Below are positions 8,151 through 17,749 of a stretch of 64,000 nucleotides of DNA, in pieces. The stretch spans positions 558,001-622,000 of the forward strand of contig JADJFX010000002.1 of assembly GCA_016708345.1 (NCBI GenBank). Reading direction: 5' to 3'. The notes below the pieces were generated by a model that made no database searches, was not told where the DNA came from, and was given only the letters and a program-made list of their open reading frames with translations. The DNA comes from Candidatus Rhodoferax bjergmarkensis (GTDB lineage: Bacteria > Pseudomonadota > Gammaproteobacteria > Burkholderiales > Burkholderiaceae_C). The position numbers and the translations under genes are program-made. Position 1 is the first letter of the stretch. Every line of letters begins with the position of its first letter.

Positions 8151-11100
8151 TCAAAACCAGAATCCGCCGGTTGGCAGGTCGGGGGCGTATCCCACAAGAC
8201 TCAATGGCATGGAGCCGATTGCGCCAGGATCGACAATCACGCCGTTGGCTTGCCCGTCGGCATCAAACTCACCACCATCGGCAATCGAAAAGTCCAGCCT
8301 CAGTTTGCCACCCTCTTGCACAATGGCACCGCCGTGTGCGGCACTGGCCAGATTGGTCCACACCCCGGTGGCGCTTTGTTTCCAGTATCCATTGATGCCA
8401 AGGGCGTTATCGGTGACATACAGACTGAAAGTTTCGGCCGCCCCGGATTGCGCAATATTGGCCGTAAAGGCAATAAGACCCAGTGGCATATTGATTCCCG
8501 CAGGCAAATTGGCGGGGGCGTCTTTCTGGCTGATTTGCGTAAGTTGTACCGAGGAATTGGTGTCGGCAACTTTGCCAGCGCTCGAATCGGCGACCAAAGT
8601 AATGAAGGTCTTGGCGGCGTTTGCATTGCCTGACGGATTCGACGACTGCACAAACTCGGTGGACACCACCTGCTGCTGCACGCTGTCCAATATGCCATCG
8701 CCATTGCCATCCCCGCTCAGCCCCTGAGTTCCTGTACCTGTCACCAGTCCCGGTGCCGCATTTTCAAGAGCAGCACTTGGGAGCATGGTGGGCGAAGGCG
8801 TGGGCGTGGGCGTAGGCGTGGGCGTGGGCGTAGGCGTAGGCGTAGGCGTAGGCGTAGGCGTGGGCGTGGGCGTAGGCGTAGGCGTAGGCGTAGGCGTAGG
8901 CGTAGCGGAGGAGAGATTCAAACCAATCAGGATGGGGTTGTGATCGCTGGAGCGGTAGGCATCTGCGGCGTAGTAAGAGGCATCTTGTGCATCACTCTTG
9001 AACTCGGTGTTGTAGTCCAGCACCACAGGCTCTTCGGCGTTGATCGCCAGTTTGACGGTGCCGGTTACTTGCGCTGTCAGGCTGTTGCTCGACAGCGCAT
9101 GGTCCAGTGAACCCCACAAGCCATCGAACGAATACGACAGGCCGCTTGAGACCTTGTCGTAACCGTTGTTGTCAAGGTGCAGGATCGGGTCTTCATGGCT
9201 GTACGCATTAAAGTCGCCCACCAACAGGTAATCGGTATCGGTGGTGCCGGTGGGACTGGTGCCCAGCCAGCTCAGCAGATCACGCGCAGCTTCCATGCGG
9301 GCTTGGTTGTTGGCACCTTGGCCGTCACCGATGTCGGCATCAATGACGCTGCCCTTTGATTTGAAGTGATTGACGACGACGGAAAACTTTTCACCATCCA
9401 TGATGGACAGAAAGGTCTGGGCCAAAGGCACACGGTTGCCAAACGTAGCGGAAAAAGCATCGTAAACCGCAGGGTTGGCTACGGCAGCCTGGCCTACTGG
9501 TGTGACTTTGGCCGGTTTGTAAACAATCGCACTCATGATGGCATCGTCACCGGCGGTGGCGGCATCCCCCACGGTGCTGGCTCCATCATTGAACGGCCCG
9601 GCAACGTAGGCATAGGTGCCAGCGCCCGCTACGGCGTTAAGGGCGTCCACCAATGAATCTATCGCGCTGGTGCCGTCGGCAAAACCGTTGTTTTGCATCT
9701 CCATCAAGCCCAACACGTCGGCATTCATGCTGAGCAGGTTGGCGACGATTTTGTCCTTTTGGCGTGTGAACTCTTCGGCATTGGTGGCTCCCCGGCCTGT
9801 GTGGCTGGTGCCGTTCGGGTTGGTGAAGGAAGATGTTCCAAGCGTGGTGAAATAGTTGAGCACATTGGCCGAAGCCACTTTGAGCTCAGCGCCGGTAATG
9901 GCCGCCGGTAGATCCGCGGCCACCGGTCGCGCTGGGCCGGAAAAGACGGGTTTGGTGGTGGGCTGAAGGCGGTAGCTGGTTTCATAGGGCATGGCACCAC
10001 TGACCGTCAGTTGATCCACTACACCCACGACACTGGCCACGCTGTCGCCGCCACGCAAGGTGTTGCTGGCCGACAGATCATTGCCACCCCGGCCCGGGTG
10101 TACGCCCGGGTTTTGTGAGCTGCTGCCATCATCCAAAATGATCTGGTCTTTTTGCGTCGCAGCCATGTAGGCGCTGTAAGCACTGGTGCCAGGGGCATCC
10201 GTTTCAGTGAATTGCTTGAGCACTTGGTCAGAAGTCAGCGTGACTGTGCCGTACTGTCCCAGTGTGTAATTGTCGGTAACGACCAGTTTGCCACCCGTGG
10301 TTGCGGAGGACACTTCAACCAGCATGCCCTCGACAGCCTCCCAGTTAATCATCTCTGCCACCGGGAGTGTGATTTGAACCGGCGCAGGCAGGCTGCTGGT
10401 GTCGGGGTTGTCTGTCACGATTTGAAAGTTGCTGGGGCCCGTCAGCTGGGTTTGACCTGAAAACTCAGCAACCGTTCCCGTGATACGAACCACGTCGCCC
10501 ACGTTGGAAGCATTGATGCCAGGATTGGTATTGCTGTAGTAAACAAAAATTCCTTCTGAAGTTGCTGCGTTGCCATCGCTGTCAGCAACTTCCTCCTGCA
10601 CGAAAAAGCCTTTCAGATTCGGCAGGTAGGCGGTGACGATGCCCTCAATAGTGACCAAACTGGCGTTCATGGCGTTGGTCGTGCCACTGCCCTGCACTGC
10701 CGAGATACGTGTAGCGGGGGAGTCGTCGTCAAGAATCGTACCAGTGGCTGTGGCCTGGGCAATAGTGCTGCCCGCGCTGGCGTTGGACAAGGTGATTGTG
10801 AAGGCTTCGCTGGCTTCAGCCGCAGCATCACCACTGACGTTGACTGTGATGGTTTTGCTGGTTTCACCCGCTGCAAAACTGAGTGTGCCTGTGGGCAGTG
10901 CCCCGCCAAAGTCGGTGGCATCTACTGCCGCGCCACTGACTGCGTAATCTGCAGTGCTGGCCACTGAAGTGTTGCCCGCACGATTGACGGTAAAGGTCAA
11001 TGCTGTGCTGCCGGTGTGACCTTCGGCCTTGCTGGCGCTGGTAGCTGCAAGCGACAACACAGCACCACTGTAGCCTTCGATTTTGACGTCATCTACGCGC

Positions 11101-14100
11101 CAGCTCGATGAGGTGTTGGAGCCAGTGCCCGATGCGGTGTAGTGAAACGCAAAGTAAACGTTGCTGCCCTGAATAGCCGACAAGTCAATCAGCCCGGAGG
11201 CGGTGGTGGCTTGGCTGTTGTCAGGCGACGGGGTGTAGCTCAGTTCAGTCCAAGAGTAAAGCGCGGGGTTGCCGGTGCCGGGGTAGTTGGCGCTGTACTT
11301 GACCTTTACCTCGGGGTTTGCAATGCCGGTATCGCTGAAACGCGTCCAGGTGGTGAAGCTGAGGTATTCGACGCTGGTCTGGCCCAGGTCGAAACCTTTG
11401 GAAATCAACCAGTCACTGGCGGCAGCGGTATCTCCAAAGCCATTTACTTCGGCGGTGCTGGTGCTGGAGGAGCGATACCAAGTGCTGGAAGAGTCTGTAT
11501 CGCTGCTGTAGGTGGTAAATGTGCCCAGGCTGGTGCCGAAGTTTTCGGTGTACGGCGTGGCCAGGCTGGCACCTGCCAGCACATTGCCGGGTGAACCAAT
11601 ATTGGTCGGGGCAAGACTTTGGGCAAAGGCACCAAGCAGGTCCACGTCGGCATCGTCGTAGCGGGGTGCGCTGGTCGAAATACCATCCCACACGGCAGAT
11701 TCGGTCGCCGCACCACCTGCGGCCAATCCGGCATGGCCAGTGACCAAGGCTACGCTGTCGCTGCGCAGCATGGGGGTCAGCACGGTACCATCTGTGGCAG
11801 TGATGTTGGTGGATTTAAAGTTCAGTCCTGCGGCGACGAAGCCATTTTGGTCAAAGACCACCACCGCATCGCCGTTGCCCAGACCAGGGCCGCCGGTAGC
11901 AAGCACAGACACCGTGTCGGCCAAGCCCCAAGCTGTGCGAAAGGCAGCGGCATCAGATCCTGCAACCACCACCATTCGAGCACCCGGATTGAGAGTGCCC
12001 GACAAGGCCGCTGCAGCCGCATCAGCGGGGTTGGCAGAATCATCGTCCCACTTCCATCCGGTCAAATCAATGGCGGTATCGCCGTAGTTGAACAGTTCAA
12101 AAAAATCGGCTGGGCCTGCATTGGAGTTGGCCTCGGTGACCAGCAGCTTGTAGATCGGGGCTGCTGAAGCCGTGGAAAAATTCAAGGTATTCACCCCGCT
12201 GATTCCCGCCCAATCATTGCCTTTGTGATCGGTCAGGGCAACACCTGCAGTCTCCAGGTAATAACCGGTGCCGTTGGCCAGGTCTGCTGAGGGGTTGAGG
12301 GTGACGATATTGAACGCGATGCTGACCTGGGTGGAGTCGTTGGCTGCAATGGTGGCAACCACACTGCTGTCACTGGTTTTTTTGAGGACAAAGCTGCCAG
12401 ACCCGGCCTTCACCCCTTCGTCAAATTGAAGCACCAGGTTGCTGCTGATGCCTACGTTCACGGCATTGTCGGCAGGAGATGAGCCAGCCAGCGTAGGCCC
12501 GGCGGCATCTGTCACCTCTGCACCCAGCGCCACCCATTGGCCCACAAACTGTTGTTCGGTCGCAGGCAGGTCTTTGGATGCGGCCGACTTGCCCGCCCAA
12601 ACTGTGTCACCGTTGTCTTGCAACAACTGCACCAGCGTACCTGTGCTGGTGTTGCGCACATCGACGATGGTCTCAAAACTGCCCAACGTGGTGTCGCGCA
12701 AGGTATCCAGATTCACGTCCAGTTCGGTCACCGTGGCCAGATCGGTACTGACGCGGTAGAGGCGAAAGTCATGTGTCACCTGGGCTGAAGCGGCACCCGC
12801 AGGCCCGGCCAGCACAAGATAGCCCGTACCGTCGGCAGACTTTTCAACCGAACGTATGCCACGCCCACCCAAGTTCAGCTCCACCGCAGTGCCAATGGTG
12901 GGGCTGCCGGTGCCAATCAAACCGCTGATGGCCAGCGGAACGATGAAAGCTTTTTCACGCGTGACGGTATCCGTCATGGGCGCACGAAAGGCCAGCAGCA
13001 GTTGCGTTCCATCCTGGCTGGCAGTCATGCCTTCAATCGAAAAGCCGTTAACCCCCTCGGGTACCACACCACTGGCACTCGATGCAGTCAGGCCAAAATA
13101 ATTTGCGCCTTTGCCATGGGCATTGCTGCTGTCCCAGGTTGCCAAGCTTGATTCAAGTCCGGTGCGCTGGCCTTGGTAAGTGAAAACAGTGTCTGCCCCG
13201 CTGCCGGCCACGGTTACCGCAAACAAAAATTCGCGTGAGTCCGACTCGTTGCCTGACTTGCTGTTGCTGTGTGAGCCCAACAGGTACAAAGTGTCACCAA
13301 TGCGGGTGCCGGCTTCCAGGTCCAGCTCGCCGCCGTTGGCCAGGGCGCTTGCGTAACTCCACTCCAGCACTGCACTGCCGCCGGCGCGGTCGTAAACGCG
13401 CAGCACACTGGCCTCGTCATCGCCCACCACCATGAAATTGGCATCCAGCGCAATCGCAGTGGAGGCGTCTGAACTGTCGACGCTGGTACCTGTGTTGGGG
13501 GTGAAGGTTTGCACCGTGCCAGCGGCACCGATGTCGGCAAAGTTGATCGCCAGGTCCGCCTTGGTAGAGCCTGTGACCGCATCCGCAACGTTACCGGCAA
13601 AAGACGTATTGGTCAGCGTGAGGGTGAGGTTGCTGACATCACTGGCATGGGTATGTGTGCTGGCCGTGCCGGTGAAGCTCAGTTCAGCGGTGGTGGCGCT
13701 GGTGCGGGTCAATACGGCGGTGAGGCCCGAAGGCACGTTGCTCACCAACGCCTTGGGGGTACCACCCGCCAGCAAATCGTCGCCATTGTTGCCGGTAAAA
13801 GTCTCGCCACCGCTTAAAGTCAGTGTGATTTTTCCGCCCAGCGTACCGTCAAACCCCAAGCTCTCATTGACGCTGCCGTGGTAGGCCAGTGCGCCGGAAG
13901 AATCGTTGTCGGCCAAGGTGATGTTCTGGCTGCTCGTGCTGCCCAGCGTGATGCCGGCAGAAGGGGTGCTGATCGTCAATGTTGCGATTTCGCTGCCTTC
14001 GACATCGGTATCGTTAACCACGGTAAAAGTGACGGTACCGGTGGTGGACCCATCGGCAATGCTGATGGTGGTGCCAGACAAGGCGTAATCGCCCGCCGTG

Positions 14101-14822
14101 AGGCCGGTGCCGGTTACCGCCAGATTTACCGTTTGCACACCACTGACCGCCGCAGAAGCCGTAGCAGTCACCGTGACAACGGTGGTATCAGCTTCGGAGC
14201 CGCTGGTGGTGCTGACGGAGAGGTTGACAGTGGGGGTGGCTGCGCCGGTCTGAACTGTGAAGCTGGTGGGGTGCGCGGGTTGCGTTGTGTCATTACCCGT
14301 CCAATTAGCGGGCGAACCGATGGCAGCCAGCAACTGTGATTGGGTGCCTGTGGTTGTGCCACTGTATGCATAGTTGTCAACTTCGGCCAAACCAACAGCT
14401 GTCGTGCCATCTGTCAGCCCGACGGGCAAATAGCTGGTATTGGATGTTGTTGTGCCAGATGTCAGCCAGCCCTTGGTACTGGCGGCATAAATAAAAGTGG
14501 GGCTTGCTGAAGTGCCTGTGTAAGCCAGTACCTGGTCGCCCGAACTGGATAACCCACTTAATGCACCGACTACAGTGCCGTATGCCGCATCGAGTGTTAC
14601 TGCGTTGACAATTTTGATGACGGTGCCCTTTGCTACGCCACCAGCTGGTGCAGTCCAAGTCGCAGTGTTTTCGTTGGTAGCCAACGCTGAGCCTGTCCAG
14701 GCGCAATCAGTGAATACAATTTGCTGCCCAGCGACGATATCGACCAGCAATACAAAAGAAAACGTATCAGGAGAATCGGTAGCTAGACCAACGATTGCAA
14801 TATCACCAGCTGTAAGCGCCAT
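8151..14822 (-). CDS. Giant multidomain extracellular nuclease (ExeM/NucH-type EEP domain)
   Basis: The 2,223-residue protein has no N-terminal signal peptide. Domains in approximate order: N-terminal nuclease-associated domain 1-190; Calx-beta 195-310; beta-propeller resembling esterase-like phytase 440-770; Ig-like Big_5 domain (SSPADNAVNVG) 775-880; lamin-tail domain (LLVTEANSN...FFELFN) 887-1010; choice-of-anchor J-like beta-sandwich 1087-1250; second Calx-beta 1260-1367; OB-like domain 1374-1607; endonuclease/exonuclease/phosphatase domain 1640-1967 with LMEMQNN, VVNHFKSKG, LVGDFNAY and YRSSDHNPI; an 18-unit Thr-Pro linker; and a C-terminal choice-of-anchor U-like domain (GDGNGDGI, DGGEFDADGQANGVI). 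The EEP motifs supply the metal and catalytic residues for DNA or RNA cleavage. Missing signal peptide and calcium-type repeats suggest type I secretion. The weak AAGG site precedes ATG 14822. Confidence 0.88.
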   Translation of the reverse strand: MALTAGDIAIVGLATDSPDTFSFVLLVDIVAGQQIVFTDCAWTGSALATNENTATWTAPAGGVAKGTVIKIVNAVTLDAAYGTVVGALSGLSSSGDQVLAYTGTSASPTFIYAASTKGWLTSGTTTSNTSYLPVGLTDGTTAVGLAEVDNYAYSGTTTGTQSQLLAAIGSPANWTGNDTTQPAHPTSFTVQTGAATPTVNLSVSTTSGSEADTTVVTVTATASAAVSGVQTVNLAVTGTGLTAGDYALSGTTISIADGSTTGTVTFTVVNDTDVEGSEIATLTISTPSAGITLGSTSSQNITLADNDSSGALAYHGSVNESLGFDGTLGGKITLTLSGGETFTGNNGDDLLAGGTPKALVSNVPSGLTAVLTRTSATTAELSFTGTASTHTHASDVSNLTLTLTNTSFAGNVADAVTGSTKADLAINFADIGAAGTVQTFTPNTGTSVDSSDASTAIALDANFMVVGDDEASVLRVYDRAGGSAVLEWSYASALANGGELDLEAGTRIGDTLYLLGSHSNSKSGNESDSREFLFAVTVAGSGADTVFTYQGQRTGLESSLATWDSSNAHGKGANYFGLTASSASGVVPEGVNGFSIEGMTASQDGTQLLLAFRAPMTDTVTREKAFIVPLAISGLIGTGSPTIGTAVELNLGGRGIRSVEKSADGTGYLVLAGPAGAASAQVTHDFRLYRVSTDLATVTELDVNLDTLRDTTLGSFETIVDVRNTSTGTLVQLLQDNGDTVWAGKSAASKDLPATEQQFVGQWVALGAEVTDAAGPTLAGSSPADNAVNVGISSNLVLQFDEGVKAGSGSFVLKKTSDSSVVATIAANDSTQVSIAFNIVTLNPSADLANGTGYYLETAGVALTDHKGNDWAGISGVNTLNFSTASAAPIYKLLVTEANSNAGPADFFELFNYGDTAIDLTGWKWDDDSANPADAAAAALSGTLNPGARMVVVAGSDAAAFRTAWGLADTVSVLATGGPGLGNGDAVVVFDQNGFVAAGLNFKSTNITATDGTVLTPMLRSDSVALVTGHAGLAAGGAATESAVWDGISTSAPRYDDADVDLLGAFAQSLAPTNIGSPGNVLAGASLATPYTENFGTSLGTFTTYSSDTDSSSTWYRSSSTSTAEVNGFGDTAAASDWLISKGFDLGQTSVEYLSFTTWTRFSDTGIANPEVKVKYSANYPGTGNPALYSWTELSYTPSPDNSQATTASGLIDLSAIQGSNVYFAFHYTASGTGSNTSSSWRVDDVKIEGYSGAVLSLAATSASKAEGHTGSTALTFTVNRAGNTSVASTADYAVSGAAVDATDFGGALPTGTLSFAAGETSKTITVNVSGDAAAEASEAFTITLSNASAGSTIAQATATGTILDDDSPATRISAVQGSGTTNAMNASLVTIEGIVTAYLPNLKGFFVQEEVADSDGNAATSEGIFVYYSNTNPGINASNVGDVVRITGTVAEFSGQTQLTGPSNFQIVTDNPDTSSLPAPVQITLPVAEMINWEAVEGMLVEVSSATTGGKLVVTDNYTLGQYGTVTLTSDQVLKQFTETDAPGTSAYSAYMAATQKDQIILDDGSSSQNPGVHPGRGGNDLSASNTLRGGDSVASVVGVVDQLTVSGAMPYETSYRLQPTTKPVFSGPARPVAADLPAAITGAELKVASANVLNYFTTLGTSSFTNPNGTSHTGRGATNAEEFTRQKDKIVANLLSMNADVLGLMEMQNNGFADGTSAIDSLVDALNAVAGAGTYAYVAGPFNDGASTVGDAATAGDDAIMSAIVYKPAKVTPVGQAAVANPAVYDAFSATFGNRVPLAQTFLSIMDGEKFSVVVNHFKSKGSVIDADIGDGQGANNQARMEAARDLLSWLGTSPTGTTDTDYLLVGDFNAYSHEDPILHLDNNGYDKVSSGLSYSFDGLWGSLDHALSSNSLTAQVTGTVKLAINAEEPVVLDYNTEFKSDAQDASYYAADAYRSSDHNPILIGLNLSSATPTPTPTPTPTPTPTPTPTPTPTPTPTPTPTPTPTPSPTMLPSAALENAAPGLVTGTGTQGLSGDGNGDGILDSVQQQVVSTEFVQSSNPSGNANAAKTFITLVADSSAGKVADTNSSVQLTQISQKDAPANLPAGINMPLGLIAFTANIAQSGAAETFSLYVTDNALGINGYWKQSATGVWTNLASAAHGGAIVQEGGKLRLDFSIADGGEFDADGQANGVIVDPGAIGSMPLSLVGYAPDLPTGGFWF
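8797..8904 (-). repeat. Hexanucleotide tandem repeat encoding (Thr-Pro)18
   Basis: Eighteen units of GGCGT(A/G) on the plus strand encode alternating Thr-Pro on the minus strand, between the nuclease domain and the C-terminal domain. The six-base period keeps frame, so slippage would change linker length rather than inactivate the gene. G/A alternation at the sixth base is the only interruption. Confidence 0.95.
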
Positions 14823-15135
14823 AACAAAACCTTAAAAGAGTAATCCGAACCATGGGGAATCGGAGACTCTATCTATGAAGTATGTAAAGCTGGTGACAGT
14901 CGGCGGGTCGCCAAGCAGACAATGGGGATCACAACTCAGATCGCAAAAAGCACCTCGGATAGGTTCAACCGCATGAGCTCAAATAAGGCACGAAAATGCC
15001 GGACAAACTGATGCAAGGCACCAAACGCATTTGCCCCCGGATTTAACCTGATTACTCCTGAATTGATAGCTGCTTACGCAAGCAATACATGCGCAAGAGC
15101 CGAATTTCACCCTCAAAAAAACAAAGAGAAAACCC
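14823..15135. other. Spacer between protease and nuclease genes
   Basis: This 313-base gap carries repeat copy 5 (15060-15107) and presumably the nuclease promoter. I see no coding signal, no strong terminator and no clear -35/-10 pair. Confidence 0.5.
15060..15107 (+). repeat. Copy 5 of dispersed TAGCTGCT repeat
   Basis: Reads AATTGATAGCTGCTTACGCA, AGCAATACATGCGCAAGAGC, CGAATTTC. With copies 6 and 7 it is the cleanest family member: head TTGATAGCTGCT, a CGCA...TGCG dyad and a short GCC.AATTT tail. Confidence 0.75.
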
Positions 15136-16479
15136 TTACAGGAAAGGTATGCCTGTTTGCTGCAATCCAACCAAGTCAACATTGGTTTGATTCAAGGGAA
15201 GTTCTGCGGCGACCGCCAGGAACTCTATCTTTGTGTAGGTGCCGCCGTTGATGTAGGCCGCAAGCTCTGCCGTTGCTGACGGCGTTGCAGCCTGCCCGAC
15301 CACCGCCTTGTAAATCAGGTTGACATACGCATCGGTGCTTGAACTGCCAGCCAGCGAATCCATGATGTGGTTGTTGACCAAAACCGTCGCCGCATCGCGC
15401 AGGGTGGCACCGGTATCAAAAAAGGTGAGGAGTTCACCGACAAGGGTTTTGTTGGTCAAAGACGCCTTGCCCAGTACGGCACCAATCAGCAGCGCAGATT
15501 TGCCAGCTGCTGCGCTGACGCCCGTGTCGAGGGCCAGTTTGGTGTCTGAAAATTGCAGGCGTTCAATGTTGGTGACGGTATCGGTGCCATCTGCCGCACT
15601 TAAAGCCGCAATCTTGAAGCCGGCGCCTGACTTGGTCAGCGTGTAGCTGGCGCGGCTGGCGCTGTAAAGGGCGGTATCTGTGCCGCTGCCACCATCCAGG
15701 GTGTCGTTGCCCGCCAAGCCTTCGAGTTTGTCGTTGCCACCCGTGCCACTCAAGGTATTGGCTGTGGCGCTTCCAACGAGGTACACACCGGCACTGGAGG
15801 AGCCGAGTGCACCGCCCAATCCATCACCCCCATAGATCCACATCAAGGCCGCAACGTCATAGGGATTGAAGCTGGCATAAGGCCCACCAGAGCGGGTGTA
15901 GGACATCACTGTGTTGGCAGTGGTGTCCTGCGCCACCGGCAGTGTGGGGCTGGTTTCAAAGGGATGTTTGAGCCCCATCGCATGACCCAGCTCATGCAGC
16001 AGCGTCTCATAGCCTACGCTGTTAACAGTGGGGTTTGCATTCTCTGCACCCCACTCTACATTGTCCAGATAAACATAAGCCTCGGCTCTGTAACTTGTCA
16101 CAACATTGTTGCTGTTGAATGCGTAGCCAAAGCTCGAACTGCACAATCCGCTCGTCGAATCGCTGGTGATGATGTCGGTGTTGGCAAAGTGCAAATCGGC
16201 GCTACTGCCATCGGTGACCGCGTTAAACACAATTCCCGTGAGCTTGCTGATATAGCTCAACTGACTCAGGCACGCAGCCTGTTGGGTGGCATTAAAGGCC
16301 GTGAGACCTCCACTGATGCCCTGGTTTCCTGACTCATTGCCCTGCGTTACCGAAAAACTGTAGTTGATCACATTGCGTGACGGTAGCAGCCAATTCCAGC
16401 CCGGACTGCTGTTAAGCAAGGCGTCAATGTGCGTTTGGCCTGAAAGCCGTGTTGTCGTAACGTCGGCGACAAGAGTCAT
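15136..16479 (-). CDS. Serralysin-like RTX metalloprotease (M10), type I secretion substrate
   Basis: The 447-residue protein has no signal peptide. It contains the metzincin zinc motif HELGHAMGLKHP (H162, E163, H166, H172) and the Met-turn VMSY (M192), which define an M10-type secreted peptidase. Two to three calcium-binding RTX nonapeptides follow (GTGGNDKLEGLAGNDTLDGG, about 240-260). The last 130 residues resemble DUF4214 and end LVGLQQTGIPFL, a C-terminus I associate with type I exported proteins in Comamonadaceae. ATG 16479 is preceded by AGGATAACCCT. It lies upstream of, and in the same direction as, the nuclease, but no HlyB/HlyD/TolC genes occur in the window. Confidence 0.88.
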   Translation of the reverse strand: MTLVADVTTTRLSGQTHIDALLNSSPGWNWLLPSRNVINYSFSVTQGNESGNQGISGGLTAFNATQQAACLSQLSYISKLTGIVFNAVTDGSSADLHFANTDIITSDSTSGLCSSSFGYAFNSNNVVTSYRAEAYVYLDNVEWGAENANPTVNSVGYETLLHELGHAMGLKHPFETSPTLPVAQDTTANTVMSYTRSGGPYASFNPYDVAALMWIYGGDGLGGALGSSSAGVYLVGSATANTLSGTGGNDKLEGLAGNDTLDGGSGTDTALYSASRASYTLTKSGAGFKIAALSAADGTDTVTNIERLQFSDTKLALDTGVSAAAGKSALLIGAVLGKASLTNKTLVGELLTFFDTGATLRDAATVLVNNHIMDSLAGSSSTDAYVNLIYKAVVGQAATPSATAELAAYINGGTYTKIEFLAVAAELPLNQTNVDLVGLQQTGIPFL

Positions 16480-16675
16480 AGGGTTATCCTGAAAAGCTTG
16501 AAATACGCCGGTTCGGATGGACCGATATATTTGGGCAACTGATTATGCTGCTTGCCAAGAGCCCATACCACTCATAAACACCTGCAGTTCAGTGGTATTT
16601 GTTGTCTGTGTTGCTGGCTTGCGAGAGTGTTGCAAAATCGTGAGACGTCACGGTGTGAAGGATGACTACACTCAA

Positions 16676-16733
16676 GTCTGCATGCTGTATAAATACCATG
16701 TTGACACCATGCAGACACGTTACAGACACCATG
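16676..16733. promoter_or_regulatory. Inverted and direct repeats upstream of the DUF6414-like gene
   Basis: A perfect 9-base inverted repeat GTCTGCATG/CATGCAGAC (16676-16684 and 16708-16716) surrounds TATAAATA. GACACCATG occurs as a direct repeat (16703-16711 and 16725-16733). The block ends 27 bases before the start codon and could be an operator. The binding protein is unknown. Confidence 0.5.
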
Positions 16734-16760
16734 ACCCAAGCCTGAGGAGATAAAAACGCC

Positions 16761-17714
16761 ATGTCACTACAAGACTTCCTCTATGTTGACCTGCCCAAGC
16801 TGACTTCACTAAGCAGCCAAATTTTCAGTGCAGAAAAAGCTGCTTCGGCGCAGGCTCCTGCCCTGCCCCACCCTTGTGCACTTTTGGCACTAGAGGCTGA
16901 GCTTTCGGCCCAAGGTTATCTGATGGACTTGACCCGAGGGGCTGCCAGCCGCTCTTTGCGCGAGCCCGGCCTGCGCAGTACGCTGGCATCAACACTATGT
17001 GTCAAAGTAACAGGCCGTGCCGTGATTGAGGACTACCAGCGGATTCGCCGGGCCATGGAAACCCTGCCCGAAACGGTCGATTTCGTCAATAAAACCGTGC
17101 AAGCCAGTGTGAGAAACACCGACGACTTCCGACAGACCGAAATGACCATCGCGGCCGAAGTCGAGCAGCTCAAAGAAAACGTTGACCGCTACTCCCGCGC
17201 CGCCAGCCAAAGCCACATTTTGCAGATGAAGGCCGACTTGGACCATGCCATCAAATCAGCCACCACCGCCCATGGTGTGGAGCAGTGGGTGCTCGATGGC
17301 CTGAAAAGCTGGATTGACAACCACTTGGCAGGTATCGTCAAACTCAGGGTCTACCTGTCGCCTGAGTCCGCTGACGAACAGATTTTTGGCAACCTCAAGC
17401 GCGAGTGTTTTCTGGAGCAAAACCCGGATTCACTGCATTTTTCTCTCGGCGCAGACCCGGATACATCCATCACGCTCGTTGGCATCATCACCTCCGTTCC
17501 TGCTGAAGAGGCCGATAGTTTTGATCCACTGGCCGAATTTGACCGGGAGTCGCTCTCCAATCTGCAGACGTTTGAAAAAGGCAACCGCGAGGTGCTGAAA
17601 AACATCAATACGCTGGAGCGCTTGGCACGCACGGTCAACTTCCCCCGCGTGATGGTGCAGCCGCTGATGGTTTACAGAAGCTTTACCCCCAATCCGTCGG
17701 CCACGGCTGCATAG
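16761..17714 (+). CDS. DUF6414-like cytoplasmic protein
   Basis: The 317-residue protein has no signal peptide or membrane segment. Its N-terminus MSLQDFLYVDLPKLTSLSSQ resembles the opening of DUF6414 proteins (FLYLD..KL.SLSSQIF), a family without known function. A long helical, probably coiled-coil segment spans about 105-195 (EVEQLKENVDRYSRAAS), and a mixed alpha/beta part follows. A strong GAGGAGA site (16744-16750) fixes the ATG. It stands alone between the divergent protease gene and the convergent ABC ATPase. Confidence 0.6.
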   Translation: MSLQDFLYVDLPKLTSLSSQIFSAEKAASAQAPALPHPCALLALEAELSAQGYLMDLTRGAASRSLREPGLRSTLASTLCVKVTGRAVIEDYQRIRRAMETLPETVDFVNKTVQASVRNTDDFRQTEMTIAAEVEQLKENVDRYSRAASQSHILQMKADLDHAIKSATTAHGVEQWVLDGLKSWIDNHLAGIVKLRVYLSPESADEQIFGNLKRECFLEQNPDSLHFSLGADPDTSITLVGIITSVPAEEADSFDPLAEFDRESLSNLQTFEKGNREVLKNINTLERLARTVNFPRVMVQPLMVYRSFTPNPSATAA

Positions 17715-17749
17715 CTCTTGACCAGCTGACAGGAGATCAGTTTTCTTGT

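Noticed and set aside
8797..8904. CRISPR-like array
   Set aside because: Hexamer tandem repeat without spacers, in frame inside a coding sequence.
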